64,000 nt of DNA, taken from Anoplopoma fimbria (lineage: Eukaryota; Chordata; Actinopteri; Perciformes; Anoplopomatidae). A program made the position numbers and the translations under genes. Position 1 is the stretch's first letter. The number at the start of each line of letters is the position of its first letter. The DNA is taken from assembly GCF_027596085.1 (NCBI RefSeq), contig NC_072467.1, positions 4,434,361 through 4,498,360 on the forward strand, read 5' to 3'. This document shows positions 19,316-32,500 of the stretch, one piece after another. Below the pieces are notes generated by a model. The model saw nothing but the letters and a program-made list of their open reading frames with translations, made no database searches and was not told the DNA's origin.

Positions 19316-20639
19316 TCATGTGAAAAAAATCTCTCTCACAAGCCGTAAGGCATCATCCTCTTCTGCTGCCTTTACCGGCGTCTGTGAGTGCTCCTCTTTT
19401 TCCTCAGCCCCTAATCCAATATTCACAAGACCACCGTTACCCTGTTCTGGTCCTGACCTCTGACCCTTAGGTCCCTGATGCTGCGGGCTGTTAGTGTACG
19501 CCACTGTTTCCACCTCTGTGATGTCCACGTCTGTTTCGGAAACATACGTCGTCTCCAGGGCATCATCGCAGTCTGAGGACTCCTCCTCTAGAGTCACCAG
19601 CTTTGCTCTCTTCCTTGAAGTGGAAGGGTTCTCCCTCATTTTCACAGTGGTGGCTGCTGCCTTGTCTTCAACCTGTGTGTGTGGGGTCAAGTATTCAACT
19701 TTTATACGGTGCTTCAGAGAATATCTTGCATTTTACATACACTATAAAAAAAATGGTGTGAGATATGATTTAAGTGTTGTTTTTTTTTCCGAAGTTTGTA
19801 AATGAAAGTTATCTTTAAATGTTCAGACTGGGGCTACATGAAGGTTCTGAGTGGACAAAATATATTGGCAAATACTTGAAAAAGTAAAAAGCCTGTACTA
19901 GGGTACTGACATTTTTGATTTTCATATATAATAAATTATATATAATAATAATATAATACATTTAATTTACACTTGTTTGTTATATATACAGTACCAGTCA
20001 AACGTTTGGACACACCTTCTCATTCAATGGTTTTTCTTTATTTTTATTTTTATTATTTTCTACATTGTAGATTAATATTGAAGACATCCAAACTATGAAG
20101 GAACACATATGGAATAATGTGGTAAACAAACAAATGCTCAACAAACCAGAATATGTTTTATATTTTAGATTCTTCAAAGTAGTTGAATGAGAAGGTGTGT
20201 CCAAACTTTTGACTGGTTACTGTCCATAATCTCAAAATCGGCATGTTTTCATTTATTTCATCAACAATTGGGTATTTTATAGCACTCCTATCCCCAAATT
20301 TTAGAAGTAAAAAATAAAAGAGAGAAACAGCGCCACCTTCAGGTCAGCCGGGAGAGCCTCATCCTCCTTGGTAAGAAACGACACCGCTGCCTCCACCAGC
20401 TCCTTCTCGTTCATACAGTAGAAAACACCCCTGGAAATACATCCGTGCAGATCTGTTAATCAGAATGACGAAATAAACTTTAACTGATGTATAAAACCGA
20501 TGTTCTGCCTTGTGTTTGTTTGTTTGTACGTCACCTACCGTACAGTCCTCCGCTTTCTCCTGCTCTTCAGCGGCTCCTTCTCCGTCACTTTCTCCTTCTT
20601 CTCCATCCATGACGGCAGAGCCCGGTGCCTCTCCGCCAT
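19316..20639 (-). CDS. cyren: cell cycle regulator of non-homologous end joining (MRI homologue)
   Basis: CYREN/MRI binds the Ku70/Ku80 heterodimer and modulates non-homologous end joining in a cell-cycle-dependent way in the nucleus. Exons are 20539-20639, 20337-20430 and 19316-19672; phases agree, giving 183 residues. Near the N-terminus RALPSW (residues 6-11) matches the APLF-type Ku-binding motif (RxxPxW) found in mammalian CYREN, followed by a Lys/Arg-rich stretch. VFYCMNEKELVEAAV corresponds to the conserved YCMNE block. The C-terminus LVREIFFT matches the XLF-type Ku-binding motif. The middle is acidic, Ser/Thr-rich and presumably disordered. Intron 2 carries a Tc1-like palindromic element (19988-20223). 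Human CYREN sits beside TMEM140, as here. Confidence 0.92.
19988..20223. mobile_element. Tc1/mariner-like palindromic MITE in cyren intron 2
   Basis: The left end ACAGTACCAGTCAAACGTTT and the right end AAACTTTTGACTGGTTACTG are inverted copies. The next internal blocks (GGACACACCTTCTCATTCAA and its reverse complement) extend the inverted repeat. No transposase frame is present, so it is a non-autonomous element of about 236 bp. A related copy is in rabl2 intron 2. Confidence 0.85.
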
Positions 20640-20837
20640 TTAGGCTGTTTATACTATAAAAGTGTATTTGTTGGTTACTGAGGTATTACCAGTATAACTG
20701 GAAACAGAAACAAGGGATTTCCATTTTGTTTAAGTCATGTGACCACACTGTCTGACTGAGTCTTTAGCGCCACTTAGCGGACAAACAGGGTATTGCGCAA
20801 CTGGAAAATGAATTTAAAAAAACAGCATCCGACCCTC

Positions 20838-21330
20838 AAAACAAGATTCAATTCAATTCAATTCAGTTTATTTTGTATAGCCCAGAATCACAAATTACAA
20901 ATTTGCCTCAGAGGGCTTTACAATCTGTACACATGTTACATCCTCTGTCCTTCCCTCACATTCACAGGAAAAACTCCCCTAAAAAACCCCTTTAACAGGG
21001 AGAAAAAAGGAAGAAACCTCTGGGAGAACGACAGAGGAGGGATCCTTCTCCCAGGATGGACAGAATGCAATAGATGTCATGTGTACAGAATGAGCAGCAT
21101 AACAGTTCTTAGATACAACACATTCAATGTATATGACATAAATGATTCATATAATAAGACTACTTATAATAACAGCAGCAATTATTACAGTAGAATTATA
21201 GCCATGAAAATAGGGATAGTAATGTGACTAATAATAATAATGGAAGTAGCAGTGGGTGCTCACAGCAGGAGGCACGACTACAGTCCAGGTACCACAACGA
21301 TTCATGGAAACCTGCAGAACGAGAAAGCAA
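20838..21330. mobile_element. dispersed fish repeat beginning with ATTCA units
   Basis: It starts with ATTCA pentamers, then TTTATTTTGTATAGCCCAGA, TTTGCCTCAGAGGGCTTTAC and GGGAGAACGACAGAGGAGGG. I recognise this as a high-copy interspersed element of spiny-rayed fish genomes, but I cannot assign its class. The right boundary is approximate. Confidence 0.55.
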
Positions 21331-24300
21331 AAGGGCTTCAGGGTGGAAGTAAAGCTAAAATGCTTAATGGTACAGGTAATAGTAATAGTATGACATTGTT
21401 TTCAATTAAACGATGACTTGTTTTTACATTTAATTGGTGTATTGTGTCACACTAGTTTCAGTCAGTGCATTAGGAGGCGGTACAGCTATTCAGTGTTTCT
21501 GAAAATTCATTGTATTTAGTTTATTGATTATTGTCTATGTTTTGTATGTACCTTAACTGAGTCTGCTGGTAGCCTTACTAAAGCACTCAAATAAATACAG
21601 TGCAGTAAAAAAAAAACTCCTTCTAAAATGTAGAGGAAAAGTAGGATTTTTTTTGTATAAAATGTGAATATTAGTGGACAGGTAGGGAACCCCAAAACAG
21701 TTGTATAATTAGGTACAGTATTGATTTCATATAGGTAGTTTCCATCACTGGTACTCTAAACGAAACTCTTTAATCAAAACATTAACACTTTACTTTAGGA
21801 AATGTTGAGACTCGGTGCACTCATAGAAATATCAAAGACATTTCACATTTTCTGTTCCATATCTTTGTTTGCATTGTCCTGCCATGCGACCATTTTGCTA
21901 TTTTAATTGGCATATTGAGTCTCATGCTGGTTAAATAAAACAAAACTTCCTTTAAAAAAACATGAAATACAATAATACTTGTTTCATCATCAAAACCAGT
22001 TTTTTGTATTTTTTACTTCCATTTTCAATAACAATAACTGTATTCATTTTATTAGTTGCTTTGTAGCTTTTCCAAATTCTTGAAATGCATTCTGGGTATG
22101 TCTGGAAAATGACATCTTGAAGCAGGATGGCTTCTAGCCCTGTGTGCCTTATTCTTACTGGCCGACAGCCGATAATCCATGCTAGTCTACTCGCACGACA
22201 CATTTTTTCTCACTTTTCCCTTTTTTTCTCATCTCTCTGTCCTTTCATCACCCTCTTTCACTCTCTGATGCTCCAAACAACCTTGATCAAACTCTCACGT
22301 TCTGTCACTTTGTTTTAAAGCTGCCTTCTCCCACTCAGGCCTTTTAATTATGTCTCTAAAGCTCCTTCCTAAGTGCTTAGGCCTTGATTGCAAAGACCAG
22401 CTTTGTATATTTGACTAAATTAAAAAGTGGGGAAAAAGGGAGGGGGAAAAAAACCTCAAGGCAAAGAGCATGTTAACAGCCGGATGCACGCACAATGTGA
22501 TTTTTGCTAAAGCTCAGCATTTTAGGAACGACAAGTAATCAGAGGGCTGAACTGGTATCAAGTGAAAAAAAAGAAATCCTCAAAATCTTCCACCATATTA
22601 TTATTCTTATTTACAACAGATGTCAACACAGACACTTTTTGAAAATAACTGCATAACTGACCCACATTTTGTGTGTCATATAGTGGTTTCTGTTTTTATG
22701 TAATGCCACTGGAGAAAAGAACATTTTTAACAAGCTCAAATTGATCATTAGACCAGAACTAACATGAAACATATGTTTTAACGGTCCAGACAGTTGTCGA
22801 TGCTATCCATCTCTTTTTGGTGACAACAATCATTTGTTTGTCAACAAAAAACAAAATGAAAAGAAAATGAAATGTATAAACTCATCATCACCATTAACTC
22901 ATTACCATCATGTTCAAATAATTAAATGAATCCTGAAAAATGATTCAAACATTAAAAAATGAAGAAACTGAACTGGCTTTGAACTCATCCTCTTCCAGGC
23001 TTGCTGCCACGTCAACAGATCAGGCCGTGCTAAGAAGATTTCTGTTTGCTGATGGAGTAAAGCTTGTCACTGCTTTACTTGCTGCTGAATTTGTGGGTCG
23101 AACATGGCCAAAAATGTCTGCTGAAAATACTGACACGAGAGCATCAGCACTGTGGTCCCGTTTGACATTGGTTCAATGTTATTATTATAAACTGAATATC
23201 ATAATGAGCCTAATTTCTTATCATGTTTAGAATTGCAGAACACTCTGGTCCATACGAACACTATGAGTACATTTTGTATAGGGCATGGTCTGCAGCTTTT
23301 TGTTTGATGAGAAGCTAGTGTGTAGAAAACACAAGTTGGTCATAAACGACTGAATCAGAAAAGGTCAGTGTGTAATTTTAACTCGATCTATAGCTCCTCT
23401 TATTGTCCACAGCCTCCTCTTCACATCGTTCCTGCTCTGAGGGTCCTAATTGGTGAGAACCAGACTAATCTTGTAGTTGTCTTCTTAGACTTAACCCTGC
23501 TCTGAGTAAAGGTCATTACCATTGGCCATCTGTCCTAGAAACGCATGTTGTGATTGGCCATATGTCAAAAGAGTCCAAGATTTAGGAAAAGCAGAATCTT
23601 TAAATTGAATGAAGATATTTCACTGGTCCCGAGGGGAATGATGTGATCTGTTGGAAGAGACATGATATCATCTCATTATGTTAACCAGGATCACATTAGT
23701 GCATGTGTGTGCATGTTTATAAGTGCAAATGTGTGCTCACAGATGCAGACTTTGTTGTAAATTCAGGTGAAGTCTGAGGAAGAGCCTGGTGCTCAAAGAT
23801 ACACAGCAATAAAAGATCCTTCCATAGGAGGGAGCAATTTGGTGTGCCGATATATCTGTTCTAATTCATGGAAAACCTTCTTTCTTGTAGCAACACACAA
23901 AGGGCACACAACTTCAAAAGTCTGAGTTTAGACACACACAGTGTGACACCAAAGGAAAAGAGGAAGTCATTACAACCTTAAAGGTTTTTTAGCTTCCATT
24001 TGCCACTTGGGAGCCCATTATTCCCAGTATGAAAACACAGTTCAAAAGAAAAATGGAGCACAATCTCTCAGCACTCAGTCAGTGTGCTTATGAACACTGT
24101 TGAAGTGCATAGATGTGTGTTTGATTAGAAATTGCTGTATCATACAACCTGGACATGTTCATGTGGTTAAATAATCATAGAACATAAGCTGTAGATCATT
24201 ATTGTATATGATCTGATAATTAAGAAGTCTTGTGTAGTTTAGTCTGCTGAGCCAACCAGAAAATCAGATCATCAACATCCAACAAATCCTCTCTCCTCAG

Positions 24301-27162
24301 TCATTTGGTGTCTTGCCAAAATATTTTCTTAGTGACACAGTTACTTCACTCATGGTTTACTTCACATCTTTGAAAATTAGGAAAATGCTGGAGGGAACAA
24401 ATTCTCAGGTGACAAATACTGAATAACAAAAAAGCGCTATCTGCCTCAAATTATTCATTTGCACCAGGATGCAGGCAGTTCAATTTTGAACTCAAAAAGA
24501 GCAAAACACTGGAGGAAGCACAGGGAGTACGATTTATTTTAGGATGATTTTGCATCTAGTTGCATAGTGGATAGTTGACACTTAAGGATCGCAAATAGCA
24601 GATTTGTGGAAGGCCAAAGTTTTCTCTGAAACTGTGTGTGCTGGGGTTTTCTTGTGATTGCTTCTGTCTCTTATGAATTGGTCTTTAATATCAGGCGGAC
24701 ATCCCCACATGGGAATTTTTAATAATACAGATGAGATGCATTGCTATATGGGAGCAAGGGCCGGGCATTAACAGATTAGAAGAAAAAAACACAGGATCGG
24801 GTGAAAGTGAAATAGCAAGTTAGTAATCTCAAATATTTACTATTGACGCAGACTTTTGCTTCTGGATGTTTTGAAGGCTTAAAATATAGTACTCTTTCTG
24901 ACATTTGATATCCTTTTTCTCCCTTTCTTTCTCCATCTAATCTGTTGTCATAAGGGCTAGAGATAAGAAGGGAGTTTAGCATCAGCTCTTCCTGCTCCAC
25001 GATACCACATATGTCTAAATCTGTCCAGAAATAGGATATTTGTCTCAACTCTCTGACTGGGGCTCTTGGGACAGTCTGGCTTTGAACCTTAAGCTGACTA
25101 TTATGTAAGGAATCGCCTTATGAGGAGGATTACATTTCAAGTCAAAATTCTGTGTCGATAATTTTTTAATGAACTGTCTTTAGTAACTTCAAGAAAAATA
25201 AATGATGCTGTAAGTACATTGAGGTAATGGCATTCATTGCTCCAGATGTAAGTTTAGTTTTTGCGTCCTCAGATAGTGTAGGATTAAACGCAGTGGGCTG
25301 TGCATGAGGGTGATTAGTTCTGACATAATCTACAGTTGTAACATCAGAAGCCCATGGTGCTAGCAAAGGCCTTAAAATCTGTCTCGCTAAAAAAAAACTT
25401 ACACACAAATCAATGTGATGATAAATGAGAAGTCACTGGGATGCAGTAATCTGTTCCACCCTATTAGAGTTGGGACTTCTACACCACCATGCTTCCCCGT
25501 CAACAGTAATAGGCCAAATCCAAAGGGATTTCCTGCCAATCACAGGCTCTTGGTATCTTAATGACTTTTCTCGGAAGCTGATAAAAGTTATTTTCTTCTG
25601 AGTTCGTCAATCTGTTTTGTTTTACTGCACTGATTAGATGAAGCAACCCTGGCATGGATTAAAAGCACGAGTAGATAGTGTATTGCTTTGTAATTGTGCT
25701 CAGAAATGATTTTTTATTAAAGAGCACCTAGGACCTCTTAACCCCATTGTTACATGTTGCTGTGAACTGCATGTGTAATCTATGACCTTAAAGATGACCC
25801 TTTTCCTTGAAAGCTCATTGATTTTTTCAGGCATTTTCCGTTACTTTCAATACAAGACATGCACATGCATTCATGTGTGTTCTTTCACAATTAAAAAGAG
25901 AAAGTTAATTTCGCCCGGCAGTGTCACCTGGCTCATTCAACCGTAGACTCTTCCAAATTAAAGATGTCAATTCCATCCTTAAGCACAAGCCAATGGTTAA
26001 GACTCCAATCAAAATGTTAATTACATTCTACAACAGTTTGGGATTCATTACCCTCCTTTAGTTCCACTTTTCTGTCTGCATTCCTTTTTGTGGTTGCCAA
26101 AAAGGTGGTGACATTGTAAAAATATGTCTGGTTATCTTTACAATGCAGTCGATTTCTTTTCTTACTTGTAACGCATGAGTCTATTCTACAGATGTTGGAG
26201 AAATGTTAGTGCTTTTGTGGATTAAGTGAGGTTTGGGGGATTTGCATTGAGATGATGTTCCACTATGCAGTTGTTCTTTGTTATGAGATTTAATTTGCTG
26301 AACCATTCCAATGACCATGCATTTTTAACATTGCTCCAAAAACGTTTGCATACACATCTTCATTTGTCAAAAAGAAAAGATACCAATACTCGATGCCTTT
26401 TGAACAAAAGTTCTCTAATGGTTGTTTTGGCTCATACAATAATGATGATTAGAGTGAACACATCATTGCCAACAGGGCTAACTACAAGGTCCGTATTTAG
26501 CTGTTTAAGAGCTTTTGATCGAGATAAGAGGAGATTAAATGTTCAGCTAAAATAAATCATGATAATCATGTTTCCTAGAAAGCCTCAGTTGCATTTCAGT
26601 AGGACCAAGATGTACGAAGAAGAGCTCCCCCAATTTTTTTTTTGTACATGTAGAATCCCAAAGAAAAGTTTTCTTTGGGAACATTTCATCAAACATCATA
26701 GAGTTCTCTTTTTCATCAGCTTGTTGAATAGCTCTAACAGAGAGGGCCCAAACACCTGCAGCACATTGAAGACGTGTTTAACGGAGCAATGTATTCAGGA
26801 GAGTCACAGGGTTGCAGTGATGTGTACAGTGGAAGCAAATGAAAGACCTCAAGGACACCTCATGGACTACTGATGAAAAGTGACCTTTTAGCTAATTCTG
26901 CCATGTTTCATACCATGTGTGTTTAATAAATGAACTAAGCTAAAGGACATCTCACTATAACAAAATCTTTCACAACATTACAGCTACTCACAAATGATTC
27001 AAATAAAACACAGAGCTTTTCTTTTCATTGCAGCAGCAGCAGCTCAGGTGGAGAGATTTTGTCTTTTGTTCCACTTTGATCCCTGTCCCTGTCAACCCCC
27101 CTAAAACCTCTGCTTTCTCGGTCCCTGATTGCCTCAGAAGAAGCAGGCAAGACACCAGCATG

Positions 27163-27176
27163 GTTGCTATGGCAAC
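27163..27176. promoter_or_regulatory. RFX X-box in the gene-poor stretch
   Basis: GTTGCTATGGCAAC matches the palindromic X-box consensus at every position. It lies 2.4 kb upstream of the neto2 start codon with no other gene nearby. Whether it serves neto2, an unseen transcript or nothing cannot be told here. Confidence 0.5.
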
Positions 27177-28621
27177 AGCTGCAGGTTTAAAGGTCTTTCA
27201 TGTGCAGTAAACAAGGGTGTATCAGTTTGCCAGTTTGCATGTGTGTATATGAGTTACAGACAGACGGACAGAGGGATTAAAAACCTCGATAGTCTGCAAC
27301 TGTGGCATCTGGTCATCTGTCAGAGCTGGAAGTCATAGAGGCTCGTCAACAACTCACACTTTCTTGCTGTAGTTCAAATGTCACAAATGTCAGGATGAGG
27401 CGGTGTCGCAGCATTCCTTCCAAACCAAACACGCCCCAGAGAAATAAATTATTCATGCGTCTCTGAGTCAACACTTTCACTTTATAATCAATTGCAAGGA
27501 AATCATTTTTAAGGACAGGCCAGGATGATGCAACTTTATGATTGTGCATATACTGTATGGGTGAGTGTGATCATCTTCTTGCAAATTAATTCACCAAGGC
27601 GTTGTTACTGTGGAAGTAAAATTGGTCCCACTTTACTGAATAATGATGTCTTTGGAGATTTTAAAATATTGCCGCTGGGCTTTTTGATAGGATTTGTTAT
27701 TTTGTGCTTTGCTTGTTGTTTGTGAAGTTCGATAGCTGCTGTTATTTTTTCTGCATATTTGTTTTGCAAGTTTTATGTGAGAAACAGAAATCCAAAGGAG
27801 GGGGAACAAGAAATAAGATCATTATCATCAGTAAAAAATAACAAAATAGTAGGTTGGACTTTTCAAACATAGATTGCACAACAATTCCAGGGTGATATAA
27901 CTATCACCCTGTAATTGTGTGGGGACAGTGACTACTGTTTAACAAAATTTGTTTCACTTTCCAGTAGGTGCAATTTATACGTAAAGGACGTATAAATCAA
28001 CAGCAACAGTAGAAAGGTTGGTATAAGACTTTCGCTGCGAAGAACAAGATTTTGACGATCAATTTAAAATCATATTGGACATTAATATGCCCGCTGTTTA
28101 TGGTCGTGCTTCTGCCCATGCCTCTTTTTATCTTATAAATGCCAATTTGTTTAGAAGAAACTCCACAATCTGTTTTGTATGGATGTTAAGGGTGATTGTG
28201 AAAGGCAAGGATAGGAGGATATCACATTATCTCTCTCATTTGCTCCCAGGCATTTGTCAAAGTGAGAATGTCTTTAGCTGCCAAGAGTACCCCTGATGTC
28301 CTTATCTGTGAGCAAAGTCACTGATTTAAAGCAGTTACAATCAGCAAAAGAGGCATCACTCTGGCAGGGGACCTGCATGGTGACAGGTTCAGTCGTTAAA
28401 AGGGAACACATCAAGGGAAATCTCAATCCCACCAACTCTTGGCCGCCGTCTTCATCTTCCTGCAGCTCCAGACAGTTGTTTTTAGGCTTAAGGCGCTGTG
28501 TGTCCTTCAAGAAAAATAAGAGCAGACAACAGGGAATGTGCCCTGTTGTCTGCTCTGCAGAGAAATGCACAGAGTGTGACTGATTCATGCCCGGTGAGCT
28601 TTTTGGCACAGGTGTCCTGTC

Positions 28622-28697
<76 letters not shown>

Positions 28698-28842
28698 TCT
28701 TTCTGTGTATATGTGTGTGTGTGTTTGTCTTTCTGTGTATGTGTGTGTGTGTGTGTGTTTGTCTTTCTGTGTATATGTGTGTGTGTGTGTGTGTTTGTCT
28801 TTCTGTGTATATGTGTGTGTGTGTTTGTCTTTCTGTGTATAT

Positions 28843-28881
<39 letters not shown>

Positions 28882-28892
28882 TCTTTCTGTGT

Positions 28893-28937
<45 letters not shown>

Positions 28938-28943
28938 TCTTTC

Positions 28944-28978
<35 letters not shown>

Positions 28979-29022
28979 TTGTCTTTCTGTGTATATGTAT
29001 ATGTGTGTGTGTGTGTGTGTGG
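28622..29022. repeat. compound GT minisatellite with TTTGTCTTTCTGTG insertions
   Basis: Tracts of (GT)n alternate with at least seven copies of a TTTGTCTTTCTGTGTATATG-type unit, forming a higher-order array of roughly 400 bases. The long Cys-Val and Thr-His frames on both strands are artefacts. Confidence 0.95.
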
Positions 29023-29441
29023 GTGCATTTGCCTTCTAGACACTTGCTCTTATCAGCTAATGCATTTTTTAAATAAATATGGGAATTCCTGATGCAATTC
29101 ATCATTATGGCAAACCGGCTATGAGGGGATAATCATATAATACCTATAATCATATTACCTATAACTACTGTATGATGATGCACATGCGCAATCAGCTCTT
29201 CCCCCTTTCTCGCGCCAACTGAGCCCAATCTTAAAACCGAGAGCAGCCGCAGACACACAGAGGACGAGTCTCAGACTGATGGACCTGAGCTCTGCAGGAA
29301 ATGCGATTGCGCTGGAAAAGATGATAAAGACATGACACCATAAGGGAATACTAATGGTGAGTCCGAAGTTGTTTTTCTGCCCCAGAAGCTTCTCTCAACC
29401 AATGGAATTGTGATGAAAATGTGAAAGTTTGATTGACCTAA

Positions 29442-29475
29442 CATTGATCTAACATTGATCTAACATTGATCTAAT
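29442..29475. repeat. short tandem repeat near the neto2 5' end
   Basis: TAACATTGATC is repeated three times in tandem in the probable neto2 5' non-coding region. Confidence 0.85.
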
Positions 29476-29562
29476 GCAAAGCCTTGACGGGGGGATGTGA
29501 GGGAAACACAGTTTGGCCAAGTTTGATATCAAATCCCAAGAAAACGGACTTCAGCTGAGAGG

Positions 29563-32500
29563 ATGCGTGTAGGTGAGTGGGATCATCCTCATTTGAAATG
29601 ATTTGGGACGTTTGATGATTTCTCTGAGGGGAAGATGAAAGAGATGCAGGAGTTTCTAATCTCTGATAATCTTTTTTTCCGACATGTCATTTGCTTTGAC
29701 AGACGTCTTGACACATTTGTCACAGACTTATTTTCTGGTATTTCCAGATGCAATCTGTTTTGCACCAAATCGTTATCATAAAGAAAAAAAAAAGAGTAGC
29801 CTACGTGCCTGGGTTTTGATATTGTAAAGACATTTTTTAAAGACAGGTACGCCAAACTCTGAGTGATGATGTGGTCTCTGGTGTAAGGCTTCATGGTGCT
29901 GAAGTGAGAGCTCCCCTCTCGCTCTGTACGTATGCACTCTGGGGTAAAAGTAAAGACAACTTTTAAATGAATAAATATAAAAATAATATCTTTTCTGCAT
30001 CAGCATGCAGTGTCTCTGTGCCTAGACAGGAGGATCTGGGCTGTGGCTGCTTCAGTTCCTCGTTCAAACACTCACACAGATAATAATGTCCCCATGGAAG
30101 TGGTTCAGTGGAATAGATTCATTCAATGTATTCAATATATAGTAACATATAATAATGAATTTAAAGGCCAAAAGCAGAAGACAACCAATTAGTCATCCAC
30201 AACAACTGATGCAGATTTTAGTTCCAGCTGCCAGAACAAATATATTACTGTTGTTTGGGAACATGTCTTTCAAACTGGTTAGTACAGAAACTCTCACAGT
30301 CACATACAACAAACATACCGTGTCCACAGCCTATGATAGCTGCTGTTTTTTTCCTTGCCTTGCAGCTTGTGAGTAATAGTTCACAGGAACATGTCAACAC
30401 GCCACTTTGGTGAAAACTCAAAGCGACATTTTAGTGGCCTGGTGCCCTTGGGCTAGATGCTACATTTAAGTCATATTTTATGCAATAGATACAAATGTTG
30501 CACAAGATATGACTTCATGACAAAAACACTTATTTATTTCCTGTTAGGAATCTTTTGACACAGTATCATGGCAGACAGCAGGTTGTCAACAGTTCCTTTC
30601 TACTCTCGTTGACAGCGTTGCATATAAACCTTTGGGTAAAGGAGGATGTTAAAATAGGAGAAAGAGTTAAAGGAGCAGATGGTCAAAGCAGTGTGTCCTT
30701 ATTCTCACCCTGTCAAGCTTTTGAACTGCACCAGCCTGACCTGTTATATACATTCAGGGATTCAGCTGAGTGCACTGAGACACCAAGCACAGACACACAA
30801 ATCCTGCTAAGCTCTTTCTATTTCCTTTATTCCTTGATTGTACTCTTCCTCACACACTGCTTGTTTTGCAGTGTGGATAATTCTCCTGTTCCTTGAGGAA
30901 GGATTTGCTCTTGCACAAAAGACTAAAGGTAAGATTGATACGTTCACTGCACTCCTTTATATATAGAGACTACACTAGAGGAACACCCCAAAATCAAAAA
31001 TACATATTTTTCTTTTTACATTTAGTGCTATTTATCAGTCTATATTGTTTTCATGTACATGCAACTGCTCATACCAAAGTCTGTGGATTGACTTGAATAA
31101 CCCGGTCATCATTTCTGGAGGGAGACATGCTGTTTAGTTTTTCACATGTTTTTTTTGGCGCTTTGAGCCCAACAAGCTGGGTGCCTTATAGTACCATTAT
31201 ACTGGAGAGAAGGAAGACATCTCTATGGTCGATATCTCCAAAACTAAGCAACCCACACCAAAACAATCTCTACAGATAAGAGGAAAAATATGTTTTTTTG
31301 ATTTTAGGGTGAACTGTCTCTTTAAATCAAGACACAAATTGTAATTGAATTAAAGATCAGGGAAGTTTTTTGCACAAGTAGCTATACATTTGACTCTCAG
31401 ATGTCAGTTGTCTTCACGTGTCATCAACTGCACAGATAATGTTTCCATCATTAAATGTCAGAATATTTCTTGGCTGCCATACATACAGATGGAGGTGCAG
31501 GATCAAAAGTTGTAAGACCTTCCCAACGGCCGCGGCAATCTCATCACTGTGGAAACTGGGTACGAAACACAGAAGGTGGCACCTTCAGCTCCCAAAACTA
31601 CCCGAAAACATACCCTGCCAACAAGGAGTGCCTGTACGTACTGGAAGGTAACCAATAACTGAGCCTGATGATTTCACTGCTGTTCAAAAAGTTGAGCTCC
31701 TGTTAAAGTTGTCTATTTTTATGTTAAATTAGGTCAGATTCCTCTGATGGAAATGAAAGGGAATCCGTGGAACAAAATAACATTTTGTATTTGTAATGCT
31801 CTGATTTGGTCACACTGGTGATTGGATTATTGTTATATCAGGATTTATTACTGGCCAATGCTAAAGTTTTCCTTCTATGGTCTTTCAGGTACAAACAAGC
31901 TTCCAGGCAACAACTTTTTCCTCATTATCTTGCACACCAAAGAATGCATCAAACTTTGTTGTCATTTTGAGCGTCAGTTTCCCTATAATTGCTACTGGAG
32001 CTCACAGAACAGTCTGACCCACAGTAATTCTTGGGTAAAAATATGAAAGGAGCAAATGGTTTTTTACTACACTGTCCATTCTCTGGTAGCATTATATGAC
32101 TCACCTCTGTGTTCATGTGACACATCGCTCTGCTTCCCTCAGCCCTGCCCCGCCAGAGGATAGAGCTGCTGTTTGATCCGACCTTTTACATCGAAGCGTC
32201 ATTTGAATGTCGTTTCGACCATATTGAGGTGCGGGACGGCCCCTTCAGTTTCTCGCCACTCATCAATCGCTTCTGTGGCTCATCCAGTCCTGGACTCGTC
32301 CTCTCTAGCGGACGTTTCATGTGGATCCGCTTCTTCAGCGATGAAGAGCTTGAGGGAATTGGCTTTCAGGTCCAGTACAGCTTTACAGCAGGTGATTAAA
32401 ACACAGTGGGATGGTTTTATTAATCCTTATATGGCAATTATTTTCACTATACCATTCCGGTAGTTAGTGAATGTTCACCCAATCTTCCAGTCTCCAGTCT

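Larger units (their letters stand above)
20640..29562. other. about 8.9 kb without a convincing gene, upstream of neto2
   Basis: Only a dispersed repeat (20838-21330), an X-box at 27163-27176, a compound GT-rich minisatellite (28622-29022) and the neto2 5' non-coding region at the right end stand out. Open frames such as 22940-23230 and 26265-26555 lack splice-site context and family resemblance. The middle (about 22100-26100) has varied, low-repeat sequence that could hold regulatory elements for neto2, but I cannot show this from one sequence. Confidence 0.55.

Noticed and set aside
20793..21227. 144-codon open frame
   Set aside because: It lies almost wholly inside the dispersed repeat starting at 20838.
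22940..23230. 96-codon open frame in the gene-poor stretch
   Set aside because: No recognisable family and no flanking exons; its length is expected by chance in about 9 kb.
28488..29105. Several frames of 150-200 codons on both strands
   Set aside because: They are translations of the compound GT minisatellite.
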